Assembly (NCBI RefSeq): GCF_017573545.1
Contig: NZ_JAGEOK010000012.1
Location: 62,001-126,000 of the forward strand
Reading direction: 5' to 3'
Origin: Actinomadura nitritigenes
GTDB taxonomy: Bacteria; Actinomycetota; Actinomycetes; Streptosporangiales; Streptosporangiaceae
Length of the DNA: 64,000 nt
The position numbers were made by a program, and so were the translations under genes. The notes under the pieces are model-generated. The model was not told where the DNA came from and did not search any database. It saw only the letters and a program-made list of their open reading frames with translations. Below are positions 50,333 to 59,476 of this stretch, piece by piece. Every line of letters starts with the position of its first letter. The first letter of the stretch is position 1.

Positions 50333-51988
50333 TCACGCCGTGCCGGTCAGCGCCCGCTTGGCGATGAGCGCCTCACGGTTCCGGCTGTCGTGGCCGAGGA
50401 CGTCCTCGAAGACGGCGCGGGCGGCACGCGTCCTCCCGGACCGCCAGAGCGCCTGGCCCAGCGCGGTCTGGATGGAGAGCTCGTGCGGCAGCCGGCTCGC
50501 CGCCGCCTGGAGCTGGCGGACGGCCTCTCCCGCGTCGCTCGCCAGCAGGATCCGTCCGATTCCGGCCAAGAGCCAACCGACCGCGGCGTTGTCCGGAATG
50601 GCCTCGCAGATCGCGGCGGCGTCCCGGTAGCGCAGCACCGCCGTCTTCGCGTCCCCCTGCTCGTAGGCGATGTCGCCGAGGAAGGTGGTCGCGGCCGCGA
50701 GGACCTTCATGTCCCCCTCGCCGCAGGCCCGGACGGCCGCCTCCGTATGGCGCCGGGCGAGTTCCGGATCGCCGTCCAGCAGGGCCCGGTGGCCCTGGTG
50801 AAGACGCATCGAGGGCCCGGGCCGCCGGATGGGGACCGCTCCGCCGTCGAGCTTCCCGATCGGCTCGATCAGCCGAGGATGCTGTACTTCGTAGTACCGG
50901 TCCCTGTCACGAACACGCGCCCGGATGAGGTGGCGATCCTGTATCGCGTCGACGACCGCTCGTGGAACGTCGTCGTACAGGCGCGACTCGGACACCCCCG
51001 CGCGTCCCCACGGTCCGCCGAACACCCCGCGGAACCAGGACAGGACGTTCACCGCCCTCAGGCTCTGGTCGGCCGCGATGGTGCCGAGACTTTGCGCGCA
51101 GTACTCGCCCAGCACCCGGTTCACCTCCCCGCGCAGCCGCTCCGCGGAGATCTCGCCGTCGGCGGGCAGGTCCTCCCAGAGGCGGGCGCAGGCGAGTCGC
51201 AGCAGCGCGGGCTCGACTCGCGCCGTGGTCTGGACACCACCCGCCAGGCGGACCGTCCGCAACTCCCTGACCAGCGCCCCGGGGAGACCCGCGCCACGCG
51301 GACCGGCCGGATGCAACAGGGCCTCCGCCGCTTCGAGCGCCGCCTCGGGCGTCAGCGGATCGAGGGAACACGTCGCCGGCGCCGGCTCCCCCAGGCGTGC
51401 GGCGAGTTCGAGCGCCTCCTCGACGGAGTCGTCCCGCACGGCCAGGAGCAGATGCAGGCCCGGCTCCTCTTTCATGACCGCCGTCAGGTCGTCGAGGAAC
51501 TCGCGGCGGTGCCGTTCATGCCCGGCCGAGGTCCGCAGGAGCCCTTCCGCCCCGTCGATGGCCAGCAGCGTGGGAAGCCGCTCGCCGAACCGGTCCATCC
51601 GGCGATGCTTGCGCAGGAAGTTCCCGATCGACAGTTCGGAGATCTGTACCGGCGATGCGCGCGTGTACCAGGATCCGAGCACGGCGAGCCGGAAGTGGTT
51701 GTGCTCCGGCAGCGCCGCCACCGGGAACGACGGCCGGTACGCGATATGCGCGACGGGCAGCACGTTCCGGTCCCGCTCCCGTAGCCGCGGGACGACGCCC
51801 GCGCGCAACAGCGAGGTCTTCCCGACGCCGCCGCCGCCATGGAGGACGGTGAGCCGGTTCTCCGTCCACGCGCCGAGGACCTCTTCTATCTCCGTGGTCC
51901 TGCCGCGGAAGACGTCCCGGTCCGGCTCGTCGAACGCGCGAGTGCTCACGTTGGTACGCGATCCGTGCGAAGGAACTGGCGCGATCAT
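50333..51988 (-). CDS. nSTAND1-like ATPase with C-terminal TPRs
   Basis: A roughly 551-residue STAND NTPase. The N-terminal motif DVFRGRTTEIEEVL precedes a P-loop GGGGVGKTS (51-59) and LLRAGVVPRL, the order typical of nSTAND1. LPTLLAIDGAEGLL is the Walker B, and LLLAVRDDS resembles the sensor. About 240-400 is a winged-helix-like region (ARLWEDLPADGEISAERL). The C-terminal 150 residues are TPR-like (AVRACGEGDMKVLAAATTFLGDIAYEQGDAKTAV). The start is uncertain: ATG 51988 has GGGGA seven bases upstream; a GTG at 52084 would add 32 residues. It follows precursor peptide 2 on the same strand and may be a signal-dependent switch. Confidence 0.8.
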   Translation of the reverse strand: MIAPVPSHGSRTNVSTRAFDEPDRDVFRGRTTEIEEVLGAWTENRLTVLHGGGGVGKTSLLRAGVVPRLRERDRNVLPVAHIAYRPSFPVAALPEHNHFRLAVLGSWYTRASPVQISELSIGNFLRKHRRMDRFGERLPTLLAIDGAEGLLRTSAGHERHRREFLDDLTAVMKEEPGLHLLLAVRDDSVEEALELAARLGEPAPATCSLDPLTPEAALEAAEALLHPAGPRGAGLPGALVRELRTVRLAGGVQTTARVEPALLRLACARLWEDLPADGEISAERLRGEVNRVLGEYCAQSLGTIAADQSLRAVNVLSWFRGVFGGPWGRAGVSESRLYDDVPRAVVDAIQDRHLIRARVRDRDRYYEVQHPRLIEPIGKLDGGAVPIRRPGPSMRLHQGHRALLDGDPELARRHTEAAVRACGEGDMKVLAAATTFLGDIAYEQGDAKTAVLRYRDAAAICEAIPDNAAVGWLLAGIGRILLASDAGEAVRQLQAAASRLPHELSIQTALGQALWRSGRTRAARAVFEDVLGHDSRNREALIAKRALTGTA

Positions 51989-52163
51989 CGTTCCGTCCCC
52001 AGGAGCGGATATCCGCTGGAGAGCTTCGGCGACATCGGATTCAGGATGCCCGGGTCTCCCGAGAATAACGCACCGTCGTTCCACGCGGTGCCGAATCGGG
52101 AGGACGCGCTCTCACATCCCCCGCGCGGAGCGCCGGGGACGGTGTTCGGCCGCCTTCACCAGC

Positions 52164-52334
52164 TCATACGCCGCGAAGAGCACTCCGCTCCCGCTCGCAT
52201 TTGAGCCTGTTGTCGAACCCGCGGCCGGGCCGGTTCCGCCGTGACACTTCCATCGCGGCCCGCCTGATCCCCGGTGGGGCGGCTTGATCGGAGGCCGGGA
52301 GCTCGTTCGTCAGGCGGAAGGAACCTTTCTGCAT
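52164..52334 (-). CDS. Candidate RiPP precursor peptide 2 (GFDNRL core)
   Basis: A 56-residue peptide with an excellent ribosome-binding site, GGAGGAG four bases before the ATG at 52334. Its C-terminal part reads RPGRGFDNRLKCERER. FDN-R-L matches FDN-K-L of precursor 1, and the preceding GIRRAAMEVSRR resembles ILRASAVYSSAQRR in the other peptide, including the RR dipeptide before the core. It is divergent from an NB-ARC-TPR gene and upstream of the nSTAND gene; the second radical SAM maturase is located just beyond the NB-ARC-TPR gene. The frame can be extended by 13 codons upstream, but that adds Arg-rich sequence without a site. Confidence 0.65.
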   Translation of the reverse strand: MQKGSFRLTNELPASDQAAPPGIRRAAMEVSRRNRPGRGFDNRLKCERERSALRGV

Positions 52335-52520
52335 CTGTCTCCTCCAACGTCGACACCGCAGAGCCACATCCACTTCGCGACTTGCCCGCTGCTATGGCAA
52401 GGCGATCGTGACCATGGTCTCAGAAAGCCGGCCGCATTGCCATAGGACGAGTCCTGCGGTGGCGCCATTCGGACGGCACAGAACCAAAATAAAGGCGTCC
52501 GAAATCCCGGTCGTGATCCG

Positions 52521-52536
52521 TGTGTCATCTGACACA
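52521..52536. promoter_or_regulatory. Perfect 16-bp palindrome TGTGTCA-TC-TGACACA
   Basis: A perfect inverted repeat with 7-bp arms, placed 90 bp upstream of the NB-ARC-TPR start and 187 bp from the start of precursor 2. The rest of the 291-bp divergent region has no gene. A related site is upstream of the VMAP operon, suggesting a common regulator. Confidence 0.6.
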
Positions 52537-52625
52537 GACTGGTACGGGCAGCTTCAATACACTATCTTCATTGACGGAATTACTTGACCACGACGTGATG
52601 CGGTGTGTCCGGTGGGGGCGCCGGC

Positions 52626-55175
52626 ATGGCGCAGGGGGATCGAGTGACCAACGCACAGCCGGATTCATCGTTCGCCACGGATCGCGTACCCCAGATCTGG
52701 GGCAAGGTCCCTCCCAGGAACAAGAACTTCACCGGCCGGACGGATCTGCTCGAGCGACTACGCGGAGGCCTGGCCAACAGGGTCACGGCGGTGGTCCCGC
52801 ACGCGTTGCACGGTCTCGGCGGCGTCGGCAAGACCCAGATGGCGGTCGAGTACGCCTACCGGTACAGATCCGAGTACGACCTCGTCTGGTGGATCCCGGC
52901 CGACCAGCCCGTCCTGGTGCGCTCGTCCCTCGCCAGCCTCGCGCAGCCCCTCGGTCTTCCCTCGGCCTCCGTGAGCGGCGTCGAGGACGCCGCCAACGCC
53001 GTCCTGGACGCGCTGCGCCGCGGCGAGCCCTATACCAACTGGCTGCTGATCTTCGACAACGCCGACGAGCCCGAGGAGCTGACCGAGACCCTCCCGCAGG
53101 GCCCGGGGCACGTCCTGATCACCTCGCGGAACCACCGCTGGGCGGGCGTGGTCGACGCGGTCCCGATCGACGTCTTCACCCGCGAGGAGAGCATCGAGTT
53201 CCTCACGAGGCGGGTCCCGCGCGGCATCAGCGAGGAGAACGCCGACAAGCTCGCCGAGGAGTTGGGCGACCTCCCCCTCGCCTTGGAGCAGGCGGGCGCG
53301 CTCCACGCGGAGACCGGCATCCAGGTGGAGCAGTATCTGCAGCTCCTCGAAGAGCACACGAGTCAACTGCTCTCCCAGGGCAAACCGACCGAGTACCCGG
53401 TGTCGATGACGGCCGCCTGGGCGCTCTCCGTCGCCAGCCTGGAAGAGAAGATGCCCGAGGCACTGGACCTGCTGCGCTATTGCGCGTTCTTCGGTCCGGA
53501 GCCGATCCCGCGGGACAGTTTCAGCAAGGTCGTTCCCGGCCTCAGCCCAGGGCTCACGGCGCTGATCAGGGACCCCATCAAATTGAGCCGGGCCATCGGC
53601 GAACTGGGGCGCTTCGCTCTGGCGAGGCTCGACATTCCGGCCCGGACGATCCAGGTCCACCGGCTGATCCAGGCCCTCGTCCGGGACGAGGTGTCGGAAG
53701 CGGACCAGGAGCGCCTCCGCCACGAGGTCCATTTGCTGCTGGCCGCCTACACGCCGTCGAACCCGGCCAACTCCTCGAGCTGGCCCAAGTTCCTGAACAC
53801 CCTCGGGCATATGGAACCCGCGGGTGTCGCCCAATGCTCCAAGGCATCGGTTCGTTCCCTCTGCCTCGACATGGTCACGTACCTGTATGTCTCAGGAGAC
53901 GTCTCCTCCGCCCAGTCGTTCGCGGAGTCGTTCCTCGAAGTGTGGACGGCCTCGTCCGGCACCGACCACGAGGACGTCCTGAAACTCCGCGTGGAAATGT
54001 GCAACATCATCCGCGAACTGGGGCTGTACGAGGAAGCCGCCACGCTCGGGGCGCAGACCCTCGCCATGGCCGAGAAGGCCCTCGGCCGCGATCACGACAC
54101 CACGCTGCGCGCACTCCGGGGGCGCGCGACGGACCTGCGGGCGAGCGGCGACTTCCAGCAGGCTCATCAGATCGACGACGACGTGCTCCGCCGCTTCGAG
54201 TCGAAATTCCCGGACGACGAGTGGAGCATTTGGCGCGCCAAGAACAGCGTCGCGCTCGACCACGGCCTCAAGAGCGACTATACGAACGCCCGTCTCCTTC
54301 TCGAGCAGGTGTACCTGGAGGTCCTCGAAACGGGGAAAGCGGCAGGTGACCCCGCCTCGTACCTGAACATCTACACCGGCCTGGCGCGGGCGGTGCGGCT
54401 CGGCGGGGACTTCTCCGAGGCGTGCGACCTCGGGGAGGACGCCTACGCGTTCGGGATCGAGGAGCTGACCCCCGACCATCCCTGGACGCTCCGCACCGGC
54501 AAGGACCTGTCGATCGCGCGGCGGCGCGCGGGCGACTACGAACGCGCTCAGGAGATCGCCGAGGACATCCATCAGCGCTACGTGCGCGCCTTCGGCATCG
54601 ACCATCCCGACACGCTGGCGGCGGCGACCTGCCTGGCGAACATCCGCCGGACGCTCGGCAAGTTCGAGGAGGCCCTGAACCTCGCCGAGGACACCGTCCG
54701 CCGTTACCCGCGCGTCTACGGCTCCGACCACCCGTACAACCACGCCTGCGCGGGGAACCTGGCGATCCTGCAGCGGGTCACCGGTGACCCGCAGACGGCG
54801 CGGAAGACCAACGAGGACGCGCTCGCCGGCCTGGAGCTCAAGCTGGGCCGCGACCACCACTACTCGCTGACCGTGGCCCTCAACCTGGCCAGCGACCTGG
54901 CCGCGCTGGGCGAGAACGAGTCGGCGTACCGCCTCTGCTCGGGCACGCTGCGCCGGCTGAGCGCCCTGATGGGCGAGGAGCATCCCGTCACGCTCTCGGC
55001 CGCGGCCAACACCGTCGCCGATCTGCGCACCCTGGGCCGCGACGAGGAGGCCGAGGCCCTGTTCGCCGACACGGAGCAGCGCTACCGCCGGACCCTCACG
55101 CTGGAGCACCCCGACGCGAAGGTCTTCCTGGAGGGACGCCGGCTGGACGCGGACTTCGACCCGCCGCCGATCTAG
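52626..55175 (+). CDS. NB-ARC-TPR protein (FxSxx-COOH system type)
   Basis: An 849-residue STAND protein. An N-terminal KVPPRNKNFTGRTDLL leads into the NB-ARC ATPase, with P-loop GLGGVGKTQ (63-71), VWWIPAD, WLLIFDNADEPEEL (Walker B), VLITSRNHRW (sensor 1) and LPLALEQAGA (GxP-like region). From about 390 on it consists of TPR-like repeats such as GDYERAQEIAEDIHQRYVRAFGIDHPDTLAA and LGKFEEALNLAEDTVRR. It lacks the SAV_2336/vWA part of its paralogue. Such genes are annotated as the TPR component of FxSxx-COOH radical SAM systems. Starts at 52626 (ATG) and 52644 (GTG after AGGGGGA) are both possible. It ends in a CTAG that is also the stop of the convergent maturase. Confidence 0.85.
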   Translation: MAQGDRVTNAQPDSSFATDRVPQIWGKVPPRNKNFTGRTDLLERLRGGLANRVTAVVPHALHGLGGVGKTQMAVEYAYRYRSEYDLVWWIPADQPVLVRSSLASLAQPLGLPSASVSGVEDAANAVLDALRRGEPYTNWLLIFDNADEPEELTETLPQGPGHVLITSRNHRWAGVVDAVPIDVFTREESIEFLTRRVPRGISEENADKLAEELGDLPLALEQAGALHAETGIQVEQYLQLLEEHTSQLLSQGKPTEYPVSMTAAWALSVASLEEKMPEALDLLRYCAFFGPEPIPRDSFSKVVPGLSPGLTALIRDPIKLSRAIGELGRFALARLDIPARTIQVHRLIQALVRDEVSEADQERLRHEVHLLLAAYTPSNPANSSSWPKFLNTLGHMEPAGVAQCSKASVRSLCLDMVTYLYVSGDVSSAQSFAESFLEVWTASSGTDHEDVLKLRVEMCNIIRELGLYEEAATLGAQTLAMAEKALGRDHDTTLRALRGRATDLRASGDFQQAHQIDDDVLRRFESKFPDDEWSIWRAKNSVALDHGLKSDYTNARLLLEQVYLEVLETGKAAGDPASYLNIYTGLARAVRLGGDFSEACDLGEDAYAFGIEELTPDHPWTLRTGKDLSIARRRAGDYERAQEIAEDIHQRYVRAFGIDHPDTLAAATCLANIRRTLGKFEEALNLAEDTVRRYPRVYGSDHPYNHACAGNLAILQRVTGDPQTARKTNEDALAGLELKLGRDHHYSLTVALNLASDLAALGENESAYRLCSGTLRRLSALMGEEHPVTLSAAANTVADLRTLGRDEEAEALFADTEQRYRRTLTLEHPDAKVFLEGRRLDADFDPPPI

Positions 55176-56413
55176 CTCACGGCGGCCGCGGGCCGCGGGG
55201 GCGAGCCGTCCAGGTCGCGGCTCAGGACGTCGCGGATGTGGGTGATCAGCTTCAGCAGGTCGCGGCAGTACACCGACGGGTTCCGGAAGCCGGTGCCCGA
55301 CTTGTACCGGTGCGGGTAGAGGCCGGCGCCGCACACCTCGTGCGCCTCGCAGGCCAGGCACTGGGCCGACAGCGCCTGCCGGCCGATCTGCCGCGCGGCG
55401 ACGGACGGCAGCGACAGCACGGTGTCGAACGGGTCGCGGGACACGTGCAGCCGGGTGCCGGCGGCCCCGTCGTACGCCGACTTCAGCGAGTCGACCTGCT
55501 CGATCTCGCCGTTGGTCTCCACCACGGCGACGGCCACCGGGGACAGGCCCACGGCCTCGCTGGCGGACATCCGGCCGAACAGCAGCCGGATGATCTCGCT
55601 GAACAGCCGGATCCGCACCTGGTCGGCGTCGCGCCCGTACCAGCGGTCGAAGATGGCGATGAGCCAGTCGCCGTACGGCGCCGACTCGTCGGGCGGACGG
55701 CCGGGAGGCGGTGCGTCCCAGTTCCCGTGGGGCAGCAGGAAGTCCATCTCCGGCGGCTCGAACGCCAGCAGCGCCTCGTACGTCGCGAGCGGGTCGTTGC
55801 GCAGCTCGATCGTGCTGAGCAGCCCGCCGAACAGGTGCCGGTACGGGGGGCCGGTCAGCCGCTCCAGGCCCGCCCGCACGTCCTGGTAGCTGCCCCGCCC
55901 GTTCGCGCGCCGCCGGTGCCGGTCGTGGCCCTCCTCGTCGCCGTCCACGCTCACGCCCACGCTGACGCCGTGCTCGGCGAACAGGTCGAGGAACAGCTCG
56001 TCGAGCAGGACGCCGTTGGTCTGCACGCTGAACCCGACGCGCACGTCGGGCTCGCAGGCGGCGCGGATCGTCTCGACGGCGTGCCGCAGGTGCTCGACGC
56101 CCGCCAGCAGCGGTTCGCCGCCGTGCAGGACGACCTCGACCTCGGGCAGCAGGTTCATCCGCGCGTGCTCGGCGATGCGCTCCGCCACCCAGCCGACGAC
56201 CTGCCGCGACATCCGCCGGGGCTGCCGGCGCCAGCCCTGGTCGGCCATCTCGTACATGTAGCAGTAATCGCACGCGAGGTTGCACCTGCTGTGCACCTTG
56301 AGGATGAAGTCGCGGATCGGGGTGGGCCGCCAGCCGCGTTCGAGGAGGGCGCGCACGTCCAGAGCGCCCGGCCACTCGATCTCCTGGCCGGGTTCGTCCC
56401 TGCGGACGCCCAC
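55172..56413 (-). CDS. Radical SAM/SPASM peptide maturase 2
   Basis: A 413-residue radical SAM enzyme, paralogous to maturase 1. CNLACDYC (C44, C48, C51), VVLHGGEPLLAG, VQTNGVLL, VSVDGDEEGHDRHR and a C-terminal Cys set at about C352, C355, C361 and C383 (CLACEAHEVC...YCRDL). The GTG at 56413 has AGGAGG seven bases upstream. No precursor is directly beside it: upstream is only an 89-bp gap with no peptide-like frame, then a GNAT gene. The closest candidate substrate is precursor 2 (52164-52334) on the other side of the NB-ARC-TPR gene. Its stop overlaps that gene's stop. Confidence 0.88.
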   Translation of the reverse strand: MGVRRDEPGQEIEWPGALDVRALLERGWRPTPIRDFILKVHSRCNLACDYCYMYEMADQGWRRQPRRMSRQVVGWVAERIAEHARMNLLPEVEVVLHGGEPLLAGVEHLRHAVETIRAACEPDVRVGFSVQTNGVLLDELFLDLFAEHGVSVGVSVDGDEEGHDRHRRRANGRGSYQDVRAGLERLTGPPYRHLFGGLLSTIELRNDPLATYEALLAFEPPEMDFLLPHGNWDAPPPGRPPDESAPYGDWLIAIFDRWYGRDADQVRIRLFSEIIRLLFGRMSASEAVGLSPVAVAVVETNGEIEQVDSLKSAYDGAAGTRLHVSRDPFDTVLSLPSVAARQIGRQALSAQCLACEAHEVCGAGLYPHRYKSGTGFRNPSVYCRDLLKLITHIRDVLSRDLDGSPPRPAAAVS

Positions 56414-56502
56414 GCTTGCCGACCTCCTAGATGAGACCAAGACGCGGCGCTGCGCTTGTATTTTGTACTGGTATATCGGGCTTACATGATCAATAAACGC
56501 GA

Positions 56503-57027
56503 TCAACTCTCGTTCGTCAAGGCCCACCGCTCGTGGTCGCGCCACGCTCCGTCGATCTTGATGTACGCGGGCGAGAACCCCTCCCGGCGGAAACCGAGCC
56601 GCTCGGCCAGCCGCAGGGACTCGACGTTCCCCGGCTGGATGTCGGCCTCCACCCGGTGCAGCCCCAGCCGCTCGAAGGCGTACCGGACGGCCAGGGCCAC
56701 CCCCTCGGTCATGTAGCCCCGGCCGGCGTGCGGCAGGAACGCCGCGTAGCCCAGCACCCCGCGCTGGTACGACCCGCGGACGATCTCGTTGATGTTCACC
56801 ATGCCCGCGAGGTCCCCGCCGTCGCGCAGGCAGACCACCATCCCCACCGCGGTCACCTGGTCGAACCGCGCGAGGTACGCCGCGAACTCCCCCGCGGACC
56901 GGGGCAGCGCCACCCATGGCCGGTGCAGCCCCTCGCTCGCCTCCGCGAGTTCGAGGAACCGGGCCTCGTCGTCCGCCCGCACCCGCCGCAACAGGACCCG
57001 GGTGCCCACCGTCAGCTCCACGCTCAC
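56503..57027 (-). CDS. GNAT acetyltransferase, RimJ/RimL-like
   Basis: A 174-residue GNAT protein: VLLRRVRADDEARFLELA near the start, LAGMVNINEIVRG in the central sheet, the acetyl-CoA-binding GRGYMTEGVALAVRYAF (about 103-119) and LHRVEADIQPGNVESLRLAERLGFRREG near the C-terminus. The style matches RimJ/RimL N-acetyltransferases, which acetylate the N-terminus of proteins or small amines. It is upstream of and co-directional with maturase 2, separated by 89 bp, so it could be co-transcribed and modify a peptide, but this is speculative. GTG start at 57027. Confidence 0.85.
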   Translation of the reverse strand: MSVELTVGTRVLLRRVRADDEARFLELAEASEGLHRPWVALPRSAGEFAAYLARFDQVTAVGMVVCLRDGGDLAGMVNINEIVRGSYQRGVLGYAAFLPHAGRGYMTEGVALAVRYAFERLGLHRVEADIQPGNVESLRLAERLGFRREGFSPAYIKIDGAWRDHERWALTNES

Positions 57028-57219
57028 GCGCGAAATCTACGCCACCCCGGGCACTCCGGACGCGCCGGCCACCCGCCGGACGCGGCGCTCCCCCGAGCGC
57101 GGTCCTGGGGGGTTCACGAAGGCCCGCGGCAGAGGGTTGTCGAGATTGTCCAGCGATGACCGGGATGTTGATGTTGAATGTCCGCGCAATCAGGATCGCC
57201 GGATCGGAGGAGGCAAGGG

Positions 57220-59466
57220 GTGCAGCCGCTGGGCGAGGGCGATCCCGATCGGGTCGGTTCCTACGTGCTCGTGGGCCGGCTGGGAGCCGGCGGCATGGGC
57301 GTGGTGTACCTCGCGTCGTCGCCGGGCGGCCGGCTGACGGCGGTGAAGGTCGTCCGGGCCGAGCTCGCCGAGGACCAGGGTTTCCGGGCGCGGTTCCGCC
57401 GCGAGGTCCAGGCGTGCCGGGCGGTGAGCGGAGCGTTCACGACCTCGGTGGTGGACGCCGACCCGGACGCGCCGAATCCATGGCTGGCCACCACCTACGT
57501 CCCCGGTCCGTCGCTGCAGGAGGCCGTCGCCGCGCATGGACCGCTGGACGAGCGGGCCGTGCGGACGCTGGCGTCGGGGCTGGCCGAGGCGCTGGTGGCG
57601 ATCCACCGCGCCGGCCTGGTCCACCGGGACCTGAAGCCGGGCAACGTGCTGCTGGCCGAGGACGGCCCGCGCGTCATCGACTTCGGCATCAGCCGGGCGA
57701 TGGACGGCACCGCCCTGACCGGTACCGGGGTCGTCATGGGCTCGGCCGGTTACATGGCGCCGGAGCAGGTCGCCTCGACGCATGACGTCGGCCCGGCGGG
57801 TGACGTGTTCGCGCTCGGCGCCACCCTGGCCTTCGCGTCGACCGGCCAGGGGCCGTTCGGATCCGGCTCGCCCGCCGCGGTGCTCTACCGCGTCGTCAAC
57901 GGCCCGCCGCGGCTCGACGGGGTCCCGGCCGGCCTGCTGCCGCTGGTCACGGCGTGCCTGGAGAAGGACTCCGCACGGCGGCCGGCTCCGGAGGAGATCG
58001 TCGGCGCGCTCGGCGCCGCGGGGGCATGGCCGCCCCCCGTCCTCCGGGCCGAGCTCCAGCGCCGCATCGGCGAGGCCGCGGCGCTGGCCGCCGGACCGCC
58101 GCCGGACGTGCGGCCGAACGGCCGGCGGCCGGGCCGCGGTGCTCCGGTGCTCCCGCCGCCAGCGCCGACGGCCCTGCTCGGGGCGGGCCGGCCGCCGAGC
58201 CGCCGCCGCATCCTCGGCCTGGCCGCCGGGGTGATCGGCGGGCTCGCCGGGCTCGGCGGGGCCGCGGCGTGGGCCACCGAGGGCAGGGGCGGCCGCCCCC
58301 ATCCGACCGGCACCGCTCGCGGGACCACCACCGGTCGCACCGCCGGTCCGAGCCCAGTGGCCGGGACGCAGTCGACGGGCTCGCCGCATCCGGGCGGGCC
58401 GCTGCCGGCCTGGACGTTCGGGGCGCCCGGTCTCGACACGCATCCGGACATGTGGGCGCTCGACGGCACGCTCGTCGTCGATGCCCGCGGCTCCGGGGTG
58501 TACGGGGTGGACGTCACGAGAGGAGCCAGGCGATGGTTCCTCCCGCCGAGGACGAAGATGGGGTCGTGGGTGGTGACGTCCAGTCCGAGCCATTTCGTCG
58601 ACGGCGGCGGCGGACCGTACTGTTCGCTGACCGGGGGCATGCACTCGCGAACGGAGCTGCTGTCGATCGATGTGCAGAACGGGAACCTGCGGACCGTCGG
58701 CCCCATCTCCCAGAGTTCCGAGATTGCGGGAGCCCTCCTGGCGATGTCCGGAACCGTGGTCCTGTTCCCGATCACCGTGGCGGGCTCGGGCAAGAGCATG
58801 CTCGCCGCCTACGACGTGCGCACCCGGCGGAGATTGTGGACCCGGCACGCGGCCACCGGCGGCGGCCAGGTCGCCGCGGCGGCCGATGAGCACGGCTTCT
58901 ATGTGATGGGGGGAGCCGCCGGCGGACTCGTCGCGCTCGACGCCCGGTCCGGCAGGACGCGCTGGCGGACGTCGCTGGCCGGCGCCGTGTTCACCGTCGA
59001 GGAAACCGTCGTCGTGCTGTCCGGCACGCCGGCGCCGGGGTCGCCGTCCCGCGGCGAGATGATCGGACTCTCGGCGGTCGACGGCCGGCCCCAATGGCAG
59101 ATGGTCACCGGTTCCCGCCCCCAGGTCGCCGTGAGCGCGACCAGGATCTATCTGGTCAGCGGCGACTACAAGGTGCAGTGCGTCGACCCTCGGACCAGTG
59201 ACGTCTTCTGGACGGCGCAGGGCACGGGGAAGGCCGCGACGGGTAATGTGCCCCGGATGATCGCCGCATCGGACAAGCTGGTGACCGCCGTCTTCGAGAC
59301 TCCGGACTCGTCCGGGCTGCGCTCCTTCGACCCGGTCGACGGGTCGGCCTCCTGGACCTACACCCTCCCCGCCGTGCCCGCGACGTCGCTGAGCTTCACC
59401 GTCGTGGACAACGTCGTCTGCCTGCTGACCGGCGACGGAGCGGGCATCAGCGGCTTCGTCGGCTAG
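57220..59466 (+). CDS. Ser/Thr kinase with extracellular PQQ-type propeller (1)
   Basis: A 748-residue membrane kinase. Kinase domain: IGAGGMG-like LGAGGMG at 21-27, Lys43, HRDLKPGN 135-142, DFG 154-156, and GSAGYMAPEQV. After a Pro-rich juxtamembrane region comes a helix at about 328-350 (ILGLAAGVIGGLAGLGGAAAW), then an extracellular beta-propeller of PQQ/WD-like repeats (ALDARSGRTRWRTSLAG, VDPRTSDVFWTAQGTGK, FDPVDGSASWTYTLP). GTG 57220 is chosen for GGAGGAGG six bases upstream; an ATG at 57178 is less likely. The extracellular propeller presumably senses a ligand or protein. It forms a two-gene operon with the next kinase (10-bp gap). Confidence 0.88.
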   Translation: MQPLGEGDPDRVGSYVLVGRLGAGGMGVVYLASSPGGRLTAVKVVRAELAEDQGFRARFRREVQACRAVSGAFTTSVVDADPDAPNPWLATTYVPGPSLQEAVAAHGPLDERAVRTLASGLAEALVAIHRAGLVHRDLKPGNVLLAEDGPRVIDFGISRAMDGTALTGTGVVMGSAGYMAPEQVASTHDVGPAGDVFALGATLAFASTGQGPFGSGSPAAVLYRVVNGPPRLDGVPAGLLPLVTACLEKDSARRPAPEEIVGALGAAGAWPPPVLRAELQRRIGEAAALAAGPPPDVRPNGRRPGRGAPVLPPPAPTALLGAGRPPSRRRILGLAAGVIGGLAGLGGAAAWATEGRGGRPHPTGTARGTTTGRTAGPSPVAGTQSTGSPHPGGPLPAWTFGAPGLDTHPDMWALDGTLVVDARGSGVYGVDVTRGARRWFLPPRTKMGSWVVTSSPSHFVDGGGGPYCSLTGGMHSRTELLSIDVQNGNLRTVGPISQSSEIAGALLAMSGTVVLFPITVAGSGKSMLAAYDVRTRRRLWTRHAATGGGQVAAAADEHGFYVMGGAAGGLVALDARSGRTRWRTSLAGAVFTVEETVVVLSGTPAPGSPSRGEMIGLSAVDGRPQWQMVTGSRPQVAVSATRIYLVSGDYKVQCVDPRTSDVFWTAQGTGKAATGNVPRMIAASDKLVTAVFETPDSSGLRSFDPVDGSASWTYTLPAVPATSLSFTVVDNVVCLLTGDGAGISGFVG

Positions 59467-59476
59467 GCGCCCCCCG

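Noticed and set aside
52164..52373. A longer 69-residue version of precursor 2.
   Set aside because: The extra 13 codons lack a ribosome-binding site, while GGAGGAG is perfectly placed for the ATG at 52334.
56414..56502. A precursor peptide directly upstream of radical SAM maturase 2.
   Set aside because: Frames in the 89-bp gap are closed or lack a start, and no FxSxx or FDN motif is encoded.
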